The translations under genes and the position numbers were made by a program. A stretch of DNA of 64,000 nucleotides from VRUE01 sp036379955. GTDB lineage: Bacteria > Actinomycetota > Thermoleophilia > Solirubrobacterales > 70-9. The stretch is taken from contig DASVFR010000056.1 in NCBI GenBank assembly GCA_036379955.1, forward strand, positions 6,132 to 70,131. The letters run 5' to 3'. Within the stretch, counting starts at the first letter, position 1. Each line of letters starts with the position of its first letter. Below are positions 41,037 to 49,454 of the stretch, piece after piece. A model generated the notes under the pieces. The model did no database searches. It was not told the origin of the DNA and worked only from the letters and a program-made list of their open reading frames with translations.

Positions 41037-41147
41037 GGGCCACCTACTGGACAGACATTCCTCCGGCGGGTGGCGTGGGGGAGGGGGTCGAGGACAGCCC
41101 GTGGACTGCCCGCAGGCCCCCCTCCCACAGGACAGGACCCGCCGGCG
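41037..41147. other. recQ-efeO intergenic region with imperfect inverted repeat
   Basis: GTGGGGGAGGGGG (about 41074-41086) can pair imperfectly with CCCCCCTCCCAC (about 41119-41130) around a 32-base loop. It may terminate efeO or belong to the palindromic repeats. No gene seen. Confidence 0.35.
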
Positions 41148-42248
41148 TCAGACGATCTGAGCTGGGACTTGTGAGAGCAACTCTGCAAGCGCGTCGATTT
41201 CCTGCGCCAGCTTGCGGGTGTCGGCCTGGCTCAGTTCGGTGTAGGAGACGAACCCGTCGCCCTGCCGGTACGGCTTCAGCGCCGCGTAGACGTCTTCGAA
41301 GCTTGCCTCGATTTCCTTCGCCAGCTTCGGGTCTTTCTTGCTGAGCAGCGGCTCAACCGCTTCGAACGCCGCCTCGGCGCCTTCGACGTTGGCCTCGAAA
41401 TCGACCAGGTCGGTGTGCGAGTAGCGCTCCTCCTCGCCGGTGATCTTCGAGGCCGAGACCTCGCCCAGCAGCTCGTTGGCGCCGTTGGCGATCTGCGCCG
41501 CCTGCAGGTTGACGGTCTTCACCTTGCCCTGCAGTTCTTCGACGTCGGCGAGCAGCTGCTTCGCCACCGGCGCCATGCCGGCCGTCGTGCCTTGCACCCA
41601 GAGCGCCTTCTCGATCCGGTGGAAGCCTTCGAATTCGCTCGCCGGCACGTCGTTCTCGCGCGCGTCGATGCGGGGATCGAGGTCGCCGAAGGACTCGGCG
41701 ACCGGCTCGATCCGCTCGTAGGGAATGCGGGCTGGGGCGTAGAGTGCTTTCGCTTGAGCCAGTTCGCCGGCGATCGTCGCCGCGACGAACGGCTTGGTGG
41801 CCGCGACCAGTTCGGCCGTGTTCTGCTCGAGGTAGTCGCGGTACTCGGCGACCGCCTTCTCTTCGGCGGGAGAGGCTGCCGCTGATGCCTTGCCGGTCAC
41901 CCTCAGCGTGCCTCGTTCGGTATCGCCGCCGGGGCAGTAGATCGTGTACTCGCCGGGGTCGAGGTTGAGGCTGAAGCTACCCGAGAGCCCGTCGGAGAGG
42001 TTCTCCTTCTCACCGAGGATCGTGTCCCCGTCCATCACCTCGATCTCGGTCACCGCCGTCGTCCCGGTGTTTTCGGCTTCGAAGAAGATCGGCCCCGCCG
42101 GCGCCTCGGCCTCGTGCGGCACGCAGCCAGCGTCGGTGAGTTCGAAGGCCAGCTTCGTCGCCCCCGCGGGCGCGTCTTCGCTCGAGCCGCAACCGGCGGC
42201 GAGCAACGCAAGCGCGAGGACAGCCACGACCGAAATCCAACTTCTCAT
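41148..42248 (-). CDS. efeO: Iron uptake system component EfeO (cupredoxin + M75 imelysin-like lipoprotein)
   Basis: 366 residues. A lipoprotein signal (VLALALLAAGC) precedes a cupredoxin-like domain (about 30-120; FELTDAGCVPHE, YTIYCPGGD) and a peptidase-M75/imelysin domain with the H-x-x-E motif in FEGFHRIEKALW. EfeO is the periplasmic iron-binding partner of EfeU and EfeB. ATG 42248 has GGGAGA upstream; the frame open to 42305 would run past an iron box. Last of the three efe genes, with its own box at 42276-42291. Confidence 0.9.
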   Translation of the reverse strand: MRSWISVVAVLALALLAAGCGSSEDAPAGATKLAFELTDAGCVPHEAEAPAGPIFFEAENTGTTAVTEIEVMDGDTILGEKENLSDGLSGSFSLNLDPGEYTIYCPGGDTERGTLRVTGKASAAASPAEEKAVAEYRDYLEQNTAELVAATKPFVAATIAGELAQAKALYAPARIPYERIEPVAESFGDLDPRIDARENDVPASEFEGFHRIEKALWVQGTTAGMAPVAKQLLADVEELQGKVKTVNLQAAQIANGANELLGEVSASKITGEEERYSHTDLVDFEANVEGAEAAFEAVEPLLSKKDPKLAKEIEASFEDVYAALKPYRQGDGFVSYTELSQADTRKLAQEIDALAELLSQVPAQIV

Positions 42249-42275
42249 CAGTGAAATCTCCCTTGCCGGATTGAA

Positions 42276-42291
42276 GTTAGGGCACCCTAAC
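42276..42291. promoter_or_regulatory. Iron box (DtxR/IdeR type) upstream of efeO
   Basis: GTTAGGGCACCCTAAC: six-base inverted half-sites GTTAGG / CCTAAC separated by four bases, 28 bases before the efeO start. The architecture is identical to the box at 44498. It resembles the core of IdeR operators (TTAGG...CCTAA), implying iron repression. Confidence 0.65.
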
Positions 42292-42319
42292 AAAATCCGA
42301 TGCAAAGAGTCGGAATGAC

Positions 42320-43552
42320 TCAGCCGAGCAGGGTTTCGCCGACGTAGCCGCCCTTGCGGGCGCCGGGCGGGACGGCGAAGACGGCGCTGCTGACGTGCTT
42401 GATGTACTCGCCCAGGGCGTCGGATTGGCCCAGCCGGCGCTGGATCGCGACGAACTGGCGCTCGGGGTCGCGTTGGAAGCAGATGAAGAAGAGCCCGGCT
42501 TCGAGCTCGCCGAGGCTCTTGTCGACCCCGTCGGTGAAGGAGTAGCCGCGGCGCAGGATCCGCTCGCCGTCGTTGAGGGAGGCGGAGGCGAGGCGGACGT
42601 GGGAGTCGGCCGGGATCGTCGGCAGCCCGCCGGTTTCCGCTTCGAGATCGAGCGGTTCGAACTCCTCGTTGCCGCCGAGCGGGGCGCCGCGGTACTTGTC
42701 GCGGCCGATCGTCTGCTCCTGGTCTTCGAGCGAGGAGCGATCCCAGATCTCGAGCAGCATGCGGATGCGGCGGGTGACCATGTAGGTGCCGCCGCGCATC
42801 CAGGCGGGCCCTTCGCCGTCGACCCAGACGAAGCGGTCCATCGCCTCGCCGTCCTCGGCCTTGATGTTGGCGGTGCCGTCCTTGAAGCCCATCAGGTTGC
42901 GCGGCGTGTCCTGGCTGCGGCTGGTGCTCGCGGTACGGCCGAAGCCCAGCTGCGACCAGCGCATCGTCACGGCGCCGCGACCGATCCGCGCCAGGTTGCG
43001 GACCGCGTGGAAGGCGACCTGCGGGTCCTCCGAGCAGGCCTGCACGCAGAGGTCGCCGCCGCTTTCGGCGGCGTTGAGCTCGTCGCCGGGCAGCGGTGGG
43101 ATCTCGCGCAGGGCTGCCGGGCGCGCGCGGCGCAGCCCCAGTCCGCGCCGTTCGAACAGGCTCGGCCCGAGCCCGAAGGTGACGGTCAGCCGCGAGGACA
43201 GCAGGCCGACCGTCTCGCCGGTGTCGTCGGGCGGAGCGAGCTGCACCGAGTTGGCGTTGCCGACCATCTCACCGGCGGTCATCTCCGCGGCCGCCGCCGA
43301 CCACTCGCGCAGCAGGTCGCGCAGCTCGGCGCGGCTGCCGACGTCGACGTCGAAGGCGGCGAAGTGGAGGCGGTCCTGGGCCGGAGTCGCGATCCCGGCC
43401 TGGTGGGCCCCGTAGAACTCGACCGTGCCGGTGCCGTCGGCGGCTGCGGCGGTCTCGCTTCCGATCAGGTATCCGGCCGCCCCCCCGAGGCCGATGCCGG
43501 CCGCCCCCACGCCGGCCGAGGCCAGCAGCCGTCGCCGCGTCAGCTCGGTCAT
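42320..43552 (-). CDS. efeB: EfeB, Tat-exported Dyp-type haem peroxidase
   Basis: 410 residues. Tat signal LTRRRLLASAGVGAAGIGLGG. The Dyp peroxidase haem site shows MGFKDGTANIKAED (G-x-x-D-G) and the proximal region LVQ...RRGYSFTDGVD, with the arginine in MVTRRIRMLLEIWDRS. EfeB is thought to oxidise ferrous iron or release it from haem for the EfeU channel. Starts 14 bases after the efeU stop. Confidence 0.9.
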   Translation of the reverse strand: MTELTRRRLLASAGVGAAGIGLGGAAGYLIGSETAAAADGTGTVEFYGAHQAGIATPAQDRLHFAAFDVDVGSRAELRDLLREWSAAAAEMTAGEMVGNANSVQLAPPDDTGETVGLLSSRLTVTFGLGPSLFERRGLGLRRARPAALREIPPLPGDELNAAESGGDLCVQACSEDPQVAFHAVRNLARIGRGAVTMRWSQLGFGRTASTSRSQDTPRNLMGFKDGTANIKAEDGEAMDRFVWVDGEGPAWMRGGTYMVTRRIRMLLEIWDRSSLEDQEQTIGRDKYRGAPLGGNEEFEPLDLEAETGGLPTIPADSHVRLASASLNDGERILRRGYSFTDGVDKSLGELEAGLFFICFQRDPERQFVAIQRRLGQSDALGEYIKHVSSAVFAVPPGARKGGYVGETLLG

Positions 43553-43565
43553 CGCGTGCGCCCGC

Positions 43566-44438
43566 TCAGGCGGGGCTCTCGGCTGGCGCCCGGCCGCTGC
43601 TCGTCGTCCGCGCCGGGACCGGCGCGCGTCGCAGGCGCAGCCGGTCCGGCCAGAGCACGTAGAGAACCATCGGCACGGCGTAGAGCAGGTAGATCCCGAC
43701 CTCGCCGACGGTCGGCGTCGGCTGCAGGCCGAGCATCCCGGTCAGCAGCGAGCCCGAGACCGTCCCCGGCTGCACCAGCCAGGTCAGGTCCAGCGCCTGG
43801 CCCTGCAGCGTGTTGAACCAGCCCGCCTCGTGTGCGGTGTGCAGCGAGGTGGCGAGCAGGCCGGCGGCGACGAAGACGAGGATCAGGCCGGTGACGCGGA
43901 AGAAGCGGGTGAGGTTGATCCGCACGCCGCCGCGGTAGATGCCGAGTCCGATCGCGATCGCGGCGAGCAGTCCGATCACGGCCCCGGCGCCGGCGGCCGT
44001 CGTGTCGGTCGAGTCCTGGAAGGCGGCGAGCATGAAGACCGAGGTCTCAAAGCCCTCGCGCAGGACCGCGAGGAAGGCCATGCCGACCAGGGCCATCGCC
44101 GAGCCGCTGGCCAGGGCGCTTGCAGCGTTGCCTTCCAGCACCTTCTTGATGCTGCGCGCGTTGCGGCGCATCCAGACGATCATGTAGGTGACGGCGCTGA
44201 CCGCGACCAGTCCGATCACCGTCTCCAGGCCCTCCTGCTCGCGCTGGGGCAGCTCCTGGCCGATCGTGCGCAGCATCACCGCGATGCCGACGCAGAGCGC
44301 GACCGCGACCGCGACCCCCGCCCACATCTGGCGCATCGCGTCCTGCCGGCCCTCGCGGACGAGGAAGGCGGCGATGATCCCGATGATCAGCGAGGCCTCG
44401 ACGCCCTCGCGCAGCGCGATGACAAGGGTGGGGATCAT
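43566..44438 (-). CDS. efeU: EfeU ferrous/ferric iron permease
   Basis: 290 residues, seven helices. Two R-E-x-x-E iron-binding motifs are visible: ALREGVEASL near residue 10 and VLREGFETSV near residue 130, as in OFeT/Ftr1-type permeases. First gene of efeU-efeB-efeO. An iron box lies 60 bases upstream. Confidence 0.92.
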   Translation of the reverse strand: MIPTLVIALREGVEASLIIGIIAAFLVREGRQDAMRQMWAGVAVAVALCVGIAVMLRTIGQELPQREQEGLETVIGLVAVSAVTYMIVWMRRNARSIKKVLEGNAASALASGSAMALVGMAFLAVLREGFETSVFMLAAFQDSTDTTAAGAGAVIGLLAAIAIGLGIYRGGVRINLTRFFRVTGLILVFVAAGLLATSLHTAHEAGWFNTLQGQALDLTWLVQPGTVSGSLLTGMLGLQPTPTVGEVGIYLLYAVPMVLYVLWPDRLRLRRAPVPARTTSSGRAPAESPA

Positions 44439-44497
44439 TCGGCTCGTTCGTCCATTGCGATCTGCCTACCGGTTGGGCCGATTGTTCGGCCACCCGA

Positions 44498-44513
44498 ATT
44501 AGGTGACCCTAAT
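44498..44513. promoter_or_regulatory. Iron box (DtxR/IdeR type) upstream of efeU
   Basis: ATTAGGTGACCCTAAT: perfect six-base half-sites ATTAGG / CCTAAT with a four-base spacer, between efeU and the end of zwf. Same layout as the efeO box. Confidence 0.7.
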
Positions 44514-44517
44514 CGAG

Positions 44518-45945
44518 CTAGAAACCTAGCACGCCGGGAGCCATCGCGGCGCTCGGGGCGGGCAACCACGGCTCGTGCCACTGGCAGATGCCGCGCGTCA
44601 GCCTCTCCGCTTCCTTCGGGCCCCAGGTGCCGGGCTCGTAGGGATGCACCGGTCCCGGCTCGTCGAGCAACGGCTGCACGATCCGCCAGGTCTCCTCGAC
44701 CGTGTCCTGGCGGGTGAAGAGCTGGTGACGGCCGGCGATCGCGTCTCCCAGCAGCCGCTCGTAGGGCTCGGGCTCCTCGCCGGGAACCTTCTCGAAGAGC
44801 ACCTCGAGGTCGGCCGGCTCGAAGGCCTCTTCTCCCGCCTGCTTTGCGAACAGGCGCATGCAGGCTCCGGGCGCAGGCTCGATCCGGACCGTCATCCGGT
44901 TGGGGTCGGGGTGGTGGTTCGAGCCGCCGACGCCGAGCGGTGGCGGCCGCTTGAAGACGACGCTCACCTCGCTCGACTTCACCGGCATCCGCTTGCCGGT
45001 GCGGATGAAGAAGGGGACGCCGCTCCAGCGCCAGTTGTCGACCGCCAGCTCGACCGCGGCGAAGGTCTCGGTGGTCGAGTCCGGGGCCACGTCCTTGACG
45101 TCGCGGAATCCCTCGTACTGACCGCGCACGTAGCGCTTCGGGTCGGCGGTGCGCACCGCCTTGAAGAATTCGAGCTTCTTGTCGCGCACCGAGTCATGGT
45201 GGTTGCCCGTCGGCGGGCCCATGCCGACGAGCGCCAGCACTTGCAGGGCGTGGTTCTGGATCACGTCGCGCATCGCCCCGACCGCGTCGTAGAAGCGACC
45301 CCGGTCGTCGACCCCGAAGTCCTCGGCGATCGTCATCTGCACGTGGGAGACGTGCTGGCGGTTCCAGACCGGCTCGAGCACCGCGTTGGCGAAGCGCAGG
45401 TAGGTGATGTCCATCACCGGCTCCTTGCCCAGGTAGTGGTCGATGCGCAGGATCTGCTCCTCGCCGAGCACCTCGCAGAGTTCCGCGTTGAGCGCTCGCG
45501 CCGAGGCGAGGTCGTGACCGAAGGGCTTCTCGATCACGACGTGGGCGTTTTCGGTGAGGCCGGCGTTGCCGAGCCCGCGCACGACCGTGGCGAAGAGCGA
45601 GGGCGGGATCTCCAGGTAGAAGACCGGGCGCTCCGCCTTGCCGACGGCGTCGCTGACTCGGGCGAAGGTGTCGCTATCTCCGTAGTCGCCCTGTACGTAG
45701 GAGATGCGGCCGAGCAGCCGCTCGAGGACGTTCTCGTCGGGCTCCTTCACCGTCGCCTCGATCGCGTCGCGCCCGTGCTGGCGCAGCTGCTCGGTCGTCA
45801 ACTCGTCGATCGCCACGCCGACGATCGGGCAGTCGAGCATGTCGCGCCGCTCGAGCCGGTAGAGCGCCCGGAACGTCATCTTCTTGGCGAGGTCGCCGCT
45901 GATGCCGAAGATGACGAGGACGTCGGCGGGTAGGGTGGTGGGCAT
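44518..45945 (-). CDS. zwf: Glucose-6-phosphate dehydrogenase
   Basis: 475 residues. Oxidises glucose 6-phosphate to 6-phosphogluconolactone with NADP. Motifs: VLVIFGISGDLAKKMTFRAL (cofactor loop), EKPFGHDLASA, and RIDHYLGKEPVMD, the substrate/catalytic motif. ATG 45945 gives the normal N-terminus. This ATG overlaps the gnd ATG on the other strand by two bases (CATG). A promoter TTGGCG-N17-TACTAT lies within the first codons of gnd. Confidence 0.95.
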   Translation of the reverse strand: MPTTLPADVLVIFGISGDLAKKMTFRALYRLERRDMLDCPIVGVAIDELTTEQLRQHGRDAIEATVKEPDENVLERLLGRISYVQGDYGDSDTFARVSDAVGKAERPVFYLEIPPSLFATVVRGLGNAGLTENAHVVIEKPFGHDLASARALNAELCEVLGEEQILRIDHYLGKEPVMDITYLRFANAVLEPVWNRQHVSHVQMTIAEDFGVDDRGRFYDAVGAMRDVIQNHALQVLALVGMGPPTGNHHDSVRDKKLEFFKAVRTADPKRYVRGQYEGFRDVKDVAPDSTTETFAAVELAVDNWRWSGVPFFIRTGKRMPVKSSEVSVVFKRPPPLGVGGSNHHPDPNRMTVRIEPAPGACMRLFAKQAGEEAFEPADLEVLFEKVPGEEPEPYERLLGDAIAGRHQLFTRQDTVEETWRIVQPLLDEPGPVHPYEPGTWGPKEAERLTRGICQWHEPWLPAPSAAMAPGVLGF

Positions 45946-45984
45946 GGAGCTGGGAATAGTAGGGCTCGGCCGGATGGGCGCCAA
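45931..45984. promoter_or_regulatory. Face-to-face promoters of zwf and gnd embedded in each other's coding sequence
   Basis: For zwf (minus strand): TTGGCG at 45979-45984, 17-base spacer, TACTAT at 45956-45961, ATG ten bases on. For gnd (plus strand): TAGGGT at 45931-45936, ATG seven bases on, with no clear -35. Each -10 lies inside the other gene's first codons, since the two ATGs share the CATG at 45943-45946. Confidence 0.6.
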
Positions 45985-46960
45985 CATGGCCCGCCGCCTG
46001 ATGCGTGACGGTCACCGGATCGTCGCCTACGACGTCAACCCGGACGCGGTGGCCGCGCTGTCCGGCGAGGGCGCCGAGGGTGCCTCCTCGCCGGCGGATC
46101 TGGCCGCGAAGCTGAGCGCGCCGCGCTCGGTCTGGGTCATGGTCCCGGCGGGGGAGATAACCGAGCGCACGATCTTCGACGTCGCCACGGTCCTGGAGGA
46201 GGGCGACGCGATCGTCGACGGCGGCAATTCCTACTATCGCGACGACATCCGCCGCGCCGAGAAGCTGCGCGAGCAGGGGATCGACTTCGTCGACTGCGGG
46301 ACCAGCGGCGGCGTCTTCGGCCTCGAGCGCGGCTACTGCTTGATGATCGGCGGGCCCGACGGGGCGGTCGAGCGCCTTGACCCGATCTTCGCCTCGCTGG
46401 CGCCCGGCGTCGAGTCGGCCGAGCGCACCCCCGGCCGCTCCGGCGACCCCTCGCCCTCCGAGAACGGCTACCTGCACTGCGGCCCGAACGGGGCCGGGCA
46501 CTTCGTGAAGATGGTCCACAACGGGATCGAGTACGGCGTGATGGCCGCCTACGCCGAGGGCCTCAACATCCTCGAGAACGCCAACGCCGGCAAGGTGCAG
46601 CGCGAGGCCGACGCCGAGACGGCGCCGCTCGAGCAGCCCGAGTACTACCAGTACGACATCGACCTGCCCGAGGTGACGGAGGTCTGGCGCCGGGGCAGCG
46701 TGATCGGCTCCTGGCTGCTCGACCTGACCGCGGCGGCGATGCAGGAATCGGCCGACCTCTCCGAGTTTGCCGGCCGCGTCTCGGACTCCGGGGAGGGCCG
46801 CTGGACCTCGATCGCGGCGATCGACGAGGGCGTGCCGGCGCCCGTCCTCACCACCGCGCTCTACGAGCGCTTCGCCTCGCGCGGCCTCGACGACTTTGCC
46901 GACAAGGTGCTCTCGGCGATGCGCAAGCAGTTCGGCGGCCACGACGAGAAGCCGTCCTAG
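45944..46960 (+). CDS. gnd: 6-phosphogluconate dehydrogenase, short form
   Basis: 338 residues, the short (NAD-type) form found in many actinobacteria. Motifs: GLGRMGANMARRLMRDG, VDGGNSYYRDD, DCGTSGGVFGLERGYCLMIG, and GAGHFVKMVHNGIEYGVMAA with the catalytic lysine. It converts 6-phosphogluconate to ribulose 5-phosphate and CO2. The frame is open to 45884 but ATG 45944 gives the family N-terminus. pgl starts 10 bases downstream. Confidence 0.93.
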   Translation: MELGIVGLGRMGANMARRLMRDGHRIVAYDVNPDAVAALSGEGAEGASSPADLAAKLSAPRSVWVMVPAGEITERTIFDVATVLEEGDAIVDGGNSYYRDDIRRAEKLREQGIDFVDCGTSGGVFGLERGYCLMIGGPDGAVERLDPIFASLAPGVESAERTPGRSGDPSPSENGYLHCGPNGAGHFVKMVHNGIEYGVMAAYAEGLNILENANAGKVQREADAETAPLEQPEYYQYDIDLPEVTEVWRRGSVIGSWLLDLTAAAMQESADLSEFAGRVSDSGEGRWTSIAAIDEGVPAPVLTTALYERFASRGLDDFADKVLSAMRKQFGGHDEKPS

Positions 46961-46970
46961 GGGAGCGCCG

Positions 46971-47642
46971 GTGGGAATCGAGCTCGAGGTGCTGGCCGAC
47001 GAGAAGGCGGCGGCGCGCCGTGCCGCCGAGCTGATCGCCGCCGCCGGGGCGGCCGCCGACGCCGAGCGCGGCGCCTTCGCCTGGGCGATGAGCGGCGGCC
47101 GCAGCCCCTGGGCGATGCTGGCGCTCCTCGGCGACGACGACTCGATGCCGTGGGAGCGAACCGAGATGTTCCAGGTCGACGAGCGGATGGCCTCCCCGGG
47201 CAGCGAGGACCGCAACCTCACCCACATGGTCCTCTCGCTTTCCCTCGATCACCAAGCGGCGCTGCGACCGATGCCGGTCACCCAGCGCGATCTCGAGGGA
47301 GCGGCGAGGGAGTACGAAGCTTCGCTGCCAGAGCGCCTCGACTGCGTCCACCTCGGCCTCGGCCCCGACGGGCACACCGCCTCGCTCGTCCCCGGCGACC
47401 CCGTGCTCGAGGTCGGCGACCGCCGCGTCGCCCTCACCGAGACCGCCTACCAGGGCCACCGCCGGATGACGCTCACCTACCCGGCCCTCGCCGCGGCGCG
47501 CCGGATCGTCTGGCTCGTCACCGGCGCCGACAAGCGCGACGCCCTCGCCAAGCTACTCGCCGGCGACCCGTCGATCCCGGCCGGCCGGGTCGAGAACGAG
47601 GCGATGGTCGTGGTCGCCGACGCGGCTGCGGCTGCGTCTTAG
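46971..47642 (+). CDS. pgl: 6-phosphogluconolactonase
   Basis: 223 residues. The SOL/DevB motif LGLGPDGHTASLVPGDP and the start AWAMSGGRSPWAMLALL (phosphate loop) identify it. Hydrolyses 6-phosphogluconolactone between the Zwf and Gnd steps. GTG 46971 with GGGGAG upstream; follows gnd directly. Confidence 0.9.
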   Translation: MGIELEVLADEKAAARRAAELIAAAGAAADAERGAFAWAMSGGRSPWAMLALLGDDDSMPWERTEMFQVDERMASPGSEDRNLTHMVLSLSLDHQAALRPMPVTQRDLEGAAREYEASLPERLDCVHLGLGPDGHTASLVPGDPVLEVGDRRVALTETAYQGHRRMTLTYPALAAARRIVWLVTGADKRDALAKLLAGDPSIPAGRVENEAMVVVADAAAAAS

Positions 47643-47726
47643 GCCAACCAAAGGGGGAGAGTTTCCGCTGCCGAGCCCTTAGGAGGGCATGGCGACGGCA
47701 CGCGCTCAACTTTCAGTATTGCCAGC

Positions 47727-47736
47727 AGTATATACT
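47727..47736. promoter_or_regulatory. -10 box and palindrome of the vapBC-like operon
   Basis: TATACT (47731-47736) lies six bases before the antitoxin ATG; the overlapping GTATATAC (47728-47735) is a perfect eight-base palindrome. Autoregulation by the ribbon-helix-helix antitoxin is likely, and the transcript leaderless. Confidence 0.5.
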
Positions 47737-47742
47737 CACCCA

Positions 47743-47979
47743 ATGGCAAAGGTCATGATCTCGATCCCCGACGCCCTGCTCGGCGCCCTCGACGCCGAGG
47801 TCTCGCGTCGCAACACCACCCGCAGCGCCCTGCTCCAGGACGCGGCCCGGCGCGAGCTCGGCCTCCTGCGCCGCGACCGCGCCGCGCTGCTCGCCGAGCT
47901 CGACGCCCTCAGCGCCACCTGGTCGGGCCCCGTCGACGCCGCCGCCCTGATCCACGCCGATCGCCGCCGCGACGCGTGA
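47743..47979 (+). CDS. vapB: Ribbon-helix-helix antitoxin (VapB-like)
   Basis: 78 residues. KVMISIPDALLGALDAEVSR followed by TTRSALLQDAARRELG is the CopG/RHH strand-helix-helix pattern. The C-terminus should bind and block the PIN toxin downstream. Start overlap GTGA with vapC. Confidence 0.75.
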   Translation: MAKVMISIPDALLGALDAEVSRRNTTRSALLQDAARRELGLLRRDRAALLAELDALSATWSGPVDAAALIHADRRRDA

Positions 47980-48395
47980 GCTCCCAGGCCGGCGCCTGGC
48001 TGGTCGACGCCAGCGTCGCGGTGAAGTGGTTTCTCCCGGTCGCTCGCGAGCCCGACGGCGAGCTGGCGAGGACCGCGATCGGCCGCCTGGCGATGCGGAC
48101 GACGGCGCTCGCGATGCACGAGGTCGGCAACGTCCTCACGATCCACTCGGGGTGGCCGGTGGAGCGGATCGCCTCGGCCCTGGGCCTGCTCGGTGAGATC
48201 TGCGGCGACCCCTTCGAGCTGCGCCCCGAGGACCATCGAGTGGCCGCCGAGCTGGCCCTCGGCCACCACCTCACCTTCTACGACGCCTCCTACGCGGCGA
48301 TCGCCCGTCGCACCGGCCGCCGCCTGCTCTCGGCCGACTCCGACCTGCTCGACGCCCGCTTGGCCGCGAGCCTCACGACGGCGCTTCGGACGTGA
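47976..48395 (+). CDS. vapC: PIN-domain ribonuclease toxin (VapC-like)
   Basis: 139 residues. Acidic PIN residues: D in WLVDASVAVKW, E in MHEVGNVL, D in TFYDASYAAIA, D in LSADSDLLDA. These bind the metal of the RNase active site. Translationally coupled to the antitoxin by a four-base overlap. Its last 23 bases overlap the convergent nucleotidyltransferase gene. Confidence 0.8.
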   Translation: MSSQAGAWLVDASVAVKWFLPVAREPDGELARTAIGRLAMRTTALAMHEVGNVLTIHSGWPVERIASALGLLGEICGDPFELRPEDHRVAAELALGHHLTFYDASYAAIARRTGRRLLSADSDLLDARLAASLTTALRT

Positions 48396-48957
48396 GTTCC
48401 CGCAGCCGCTGGACTCGCTGGTCGCCCTCGCCGACCATTCGTTTCAGCCAGCCTTCGATCTCGCCGACGTCGAGCTCGTCCGTCGCATAGAGCATCTGCT
48501 CGATGTCGAGCCAATCCTTGCGCCGGTCGAACATCGCCTTGCAGACAGCGAGATGCTCCGGGCTGAGGATCGAGACGGTGACGCCGCCGAAGGGGACCCG
48601 GCGAGCCTGCTTTCGCATCACGTCGTGGATCGGGTCGTAGGAGAAGAAGAGGTCGATGGCGTTGTCTCCCCACCAAAGCCGGCACTGTCCGTCGCGTTCG
48701 AGGGCCACGGGGTCCAAGGACTCGGTGCTCACGCCAAGTGCCTCCAGCTCCTCGATTGCCTCCCGCCAGCGCGCCGTCGGCAGAAAGACGTTGACGTCGA
48801 TGTCGATCGTCGCTCGCGGCTCGGCGTAGTAGGCGAGGGCGAGGGCCCCGCCGAGCGCGTAGGGGACCTTCGCCTCGGTCAGGGCTTCGTGGATGACGAT
48901 GACCTTCTCGGGGAGCGACGGCTCGCCGTCGAGCCTCGGTGGTGCGGGGTCTCTCAT
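48373..48957 (-). CDS. Nucleotidyltransferase-fold putative toxin (AbiEii/DUF6036-like)
   Basis: 194 residues. VPYALGGALALAYY, then RATIDIDVNVFLP, gives the G-G...h-D-h-D-h nucleotidyltransferase core. DNAIDLFFSYDPIHDVM supplies the third acidic strand, and PEHLAVCKAMFDRRKDWLDIE the helix with the AbiEii-type K-x-x-x-x-R-x-K-D-x-x-D motif. Such proteins act as toxins in AbiE/MenAT-type systems by modifying RNA or other targets. Its start overlaps the preceding gene's stop (48954-48957). Confidence 0.7.
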   Translation of the reverse strand: MRDPAPPRLDGEPSLPEKVIVIHEALTEAKVPYALGGALALAYYAEPRATIDIDVNVFLPTARWREAIEELEALGVSTESLDPVALERDGQCRLWWGDNAIDLFFSYDPIHDVMRKQARRVPFGGVTVSILSPEHLAVCKAMFDRRKDWLDIEQMLYATDELDVGEIEGWLKRMVGEGDQRVQRLRELTSEAPS

Positions 48958-49454
48958 GGGCCCGTCGAATCGAGGCGGGGGAATTCGAGAGGCTTGCCTC
49001 GGCGCCGGCCGGATGGAAGGGCGTCGGCGAGCAGCAGGAGCTCGAGAAGTGCGCGCCCCCGCTCCTCCGCGGTCGCGGCCATCCAGGTCGAGACCGCACG
49101 TGCCGCCTCGTTGCGCGGCGATGGATCGCGGCTCTCCCGATAGCCCCGCTCGAGCATTTCGATCAGGATCTGTCGCAGGGTTGGGTCCAGGCGCCTCCCT
49201 TTGGCCAGCTCGGCGATCAGCTCGCGAGCCGCCTGCTCGATTGGTGGGCGGGCCACCGGCGCCCCCGCCCGCCGCGCCGCCCGCCGCAACTCCTCTGCGC
49301 TGGGCGGGTCGGCGGCCCTCTCACGCGCTTTTCCAATCACCTCGTCGGTTAGCTCGCGGAAGCTCGCAAGCGTCCGACTGCGCGGCCCGCGCGGCGAGCT
49401 ATGCGACTCCCGTACCTCGAAACTTCCCTTCCGCGTAGGGACGACGAAAGCCAT
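48954..49454 (-). CDS. Putative antitoxin/regulator partner of the nucleotidyltransferase
   Basis: 166 residues. The N-terminus KGSFEVRESHSSPRGPRSRTLASFRELTDEVIGKA recognisably recurs in actinobacterial hypothetical proteins, split here as a beta part then helices; the rest is alpha-helical (AEELRRAARRAGAPV, LRQILIEMLERGY, AEERGRALLELLLLADAL). No known domain. Position first in the operon, four-base overlap with the toxin-like gene and an 11+11 bp palindrome at the start codon suggest an autoregulating antitoxin. Confidence 0.6.
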   Translation of the reverse strand: MAFVVPTRKGSFEVRESHSSPRGPRSRTLASFRELTDEVIGKARERAADPPSAEELRRAARRAGAPVARPPIEQAARELIAELAKGRRLDPTLRQILIEMLERGYRESRDPSPRNEAARAVSTWMAATAEERGRALLELLLLADALPSGRRRGKPLEFPRLDSTGP

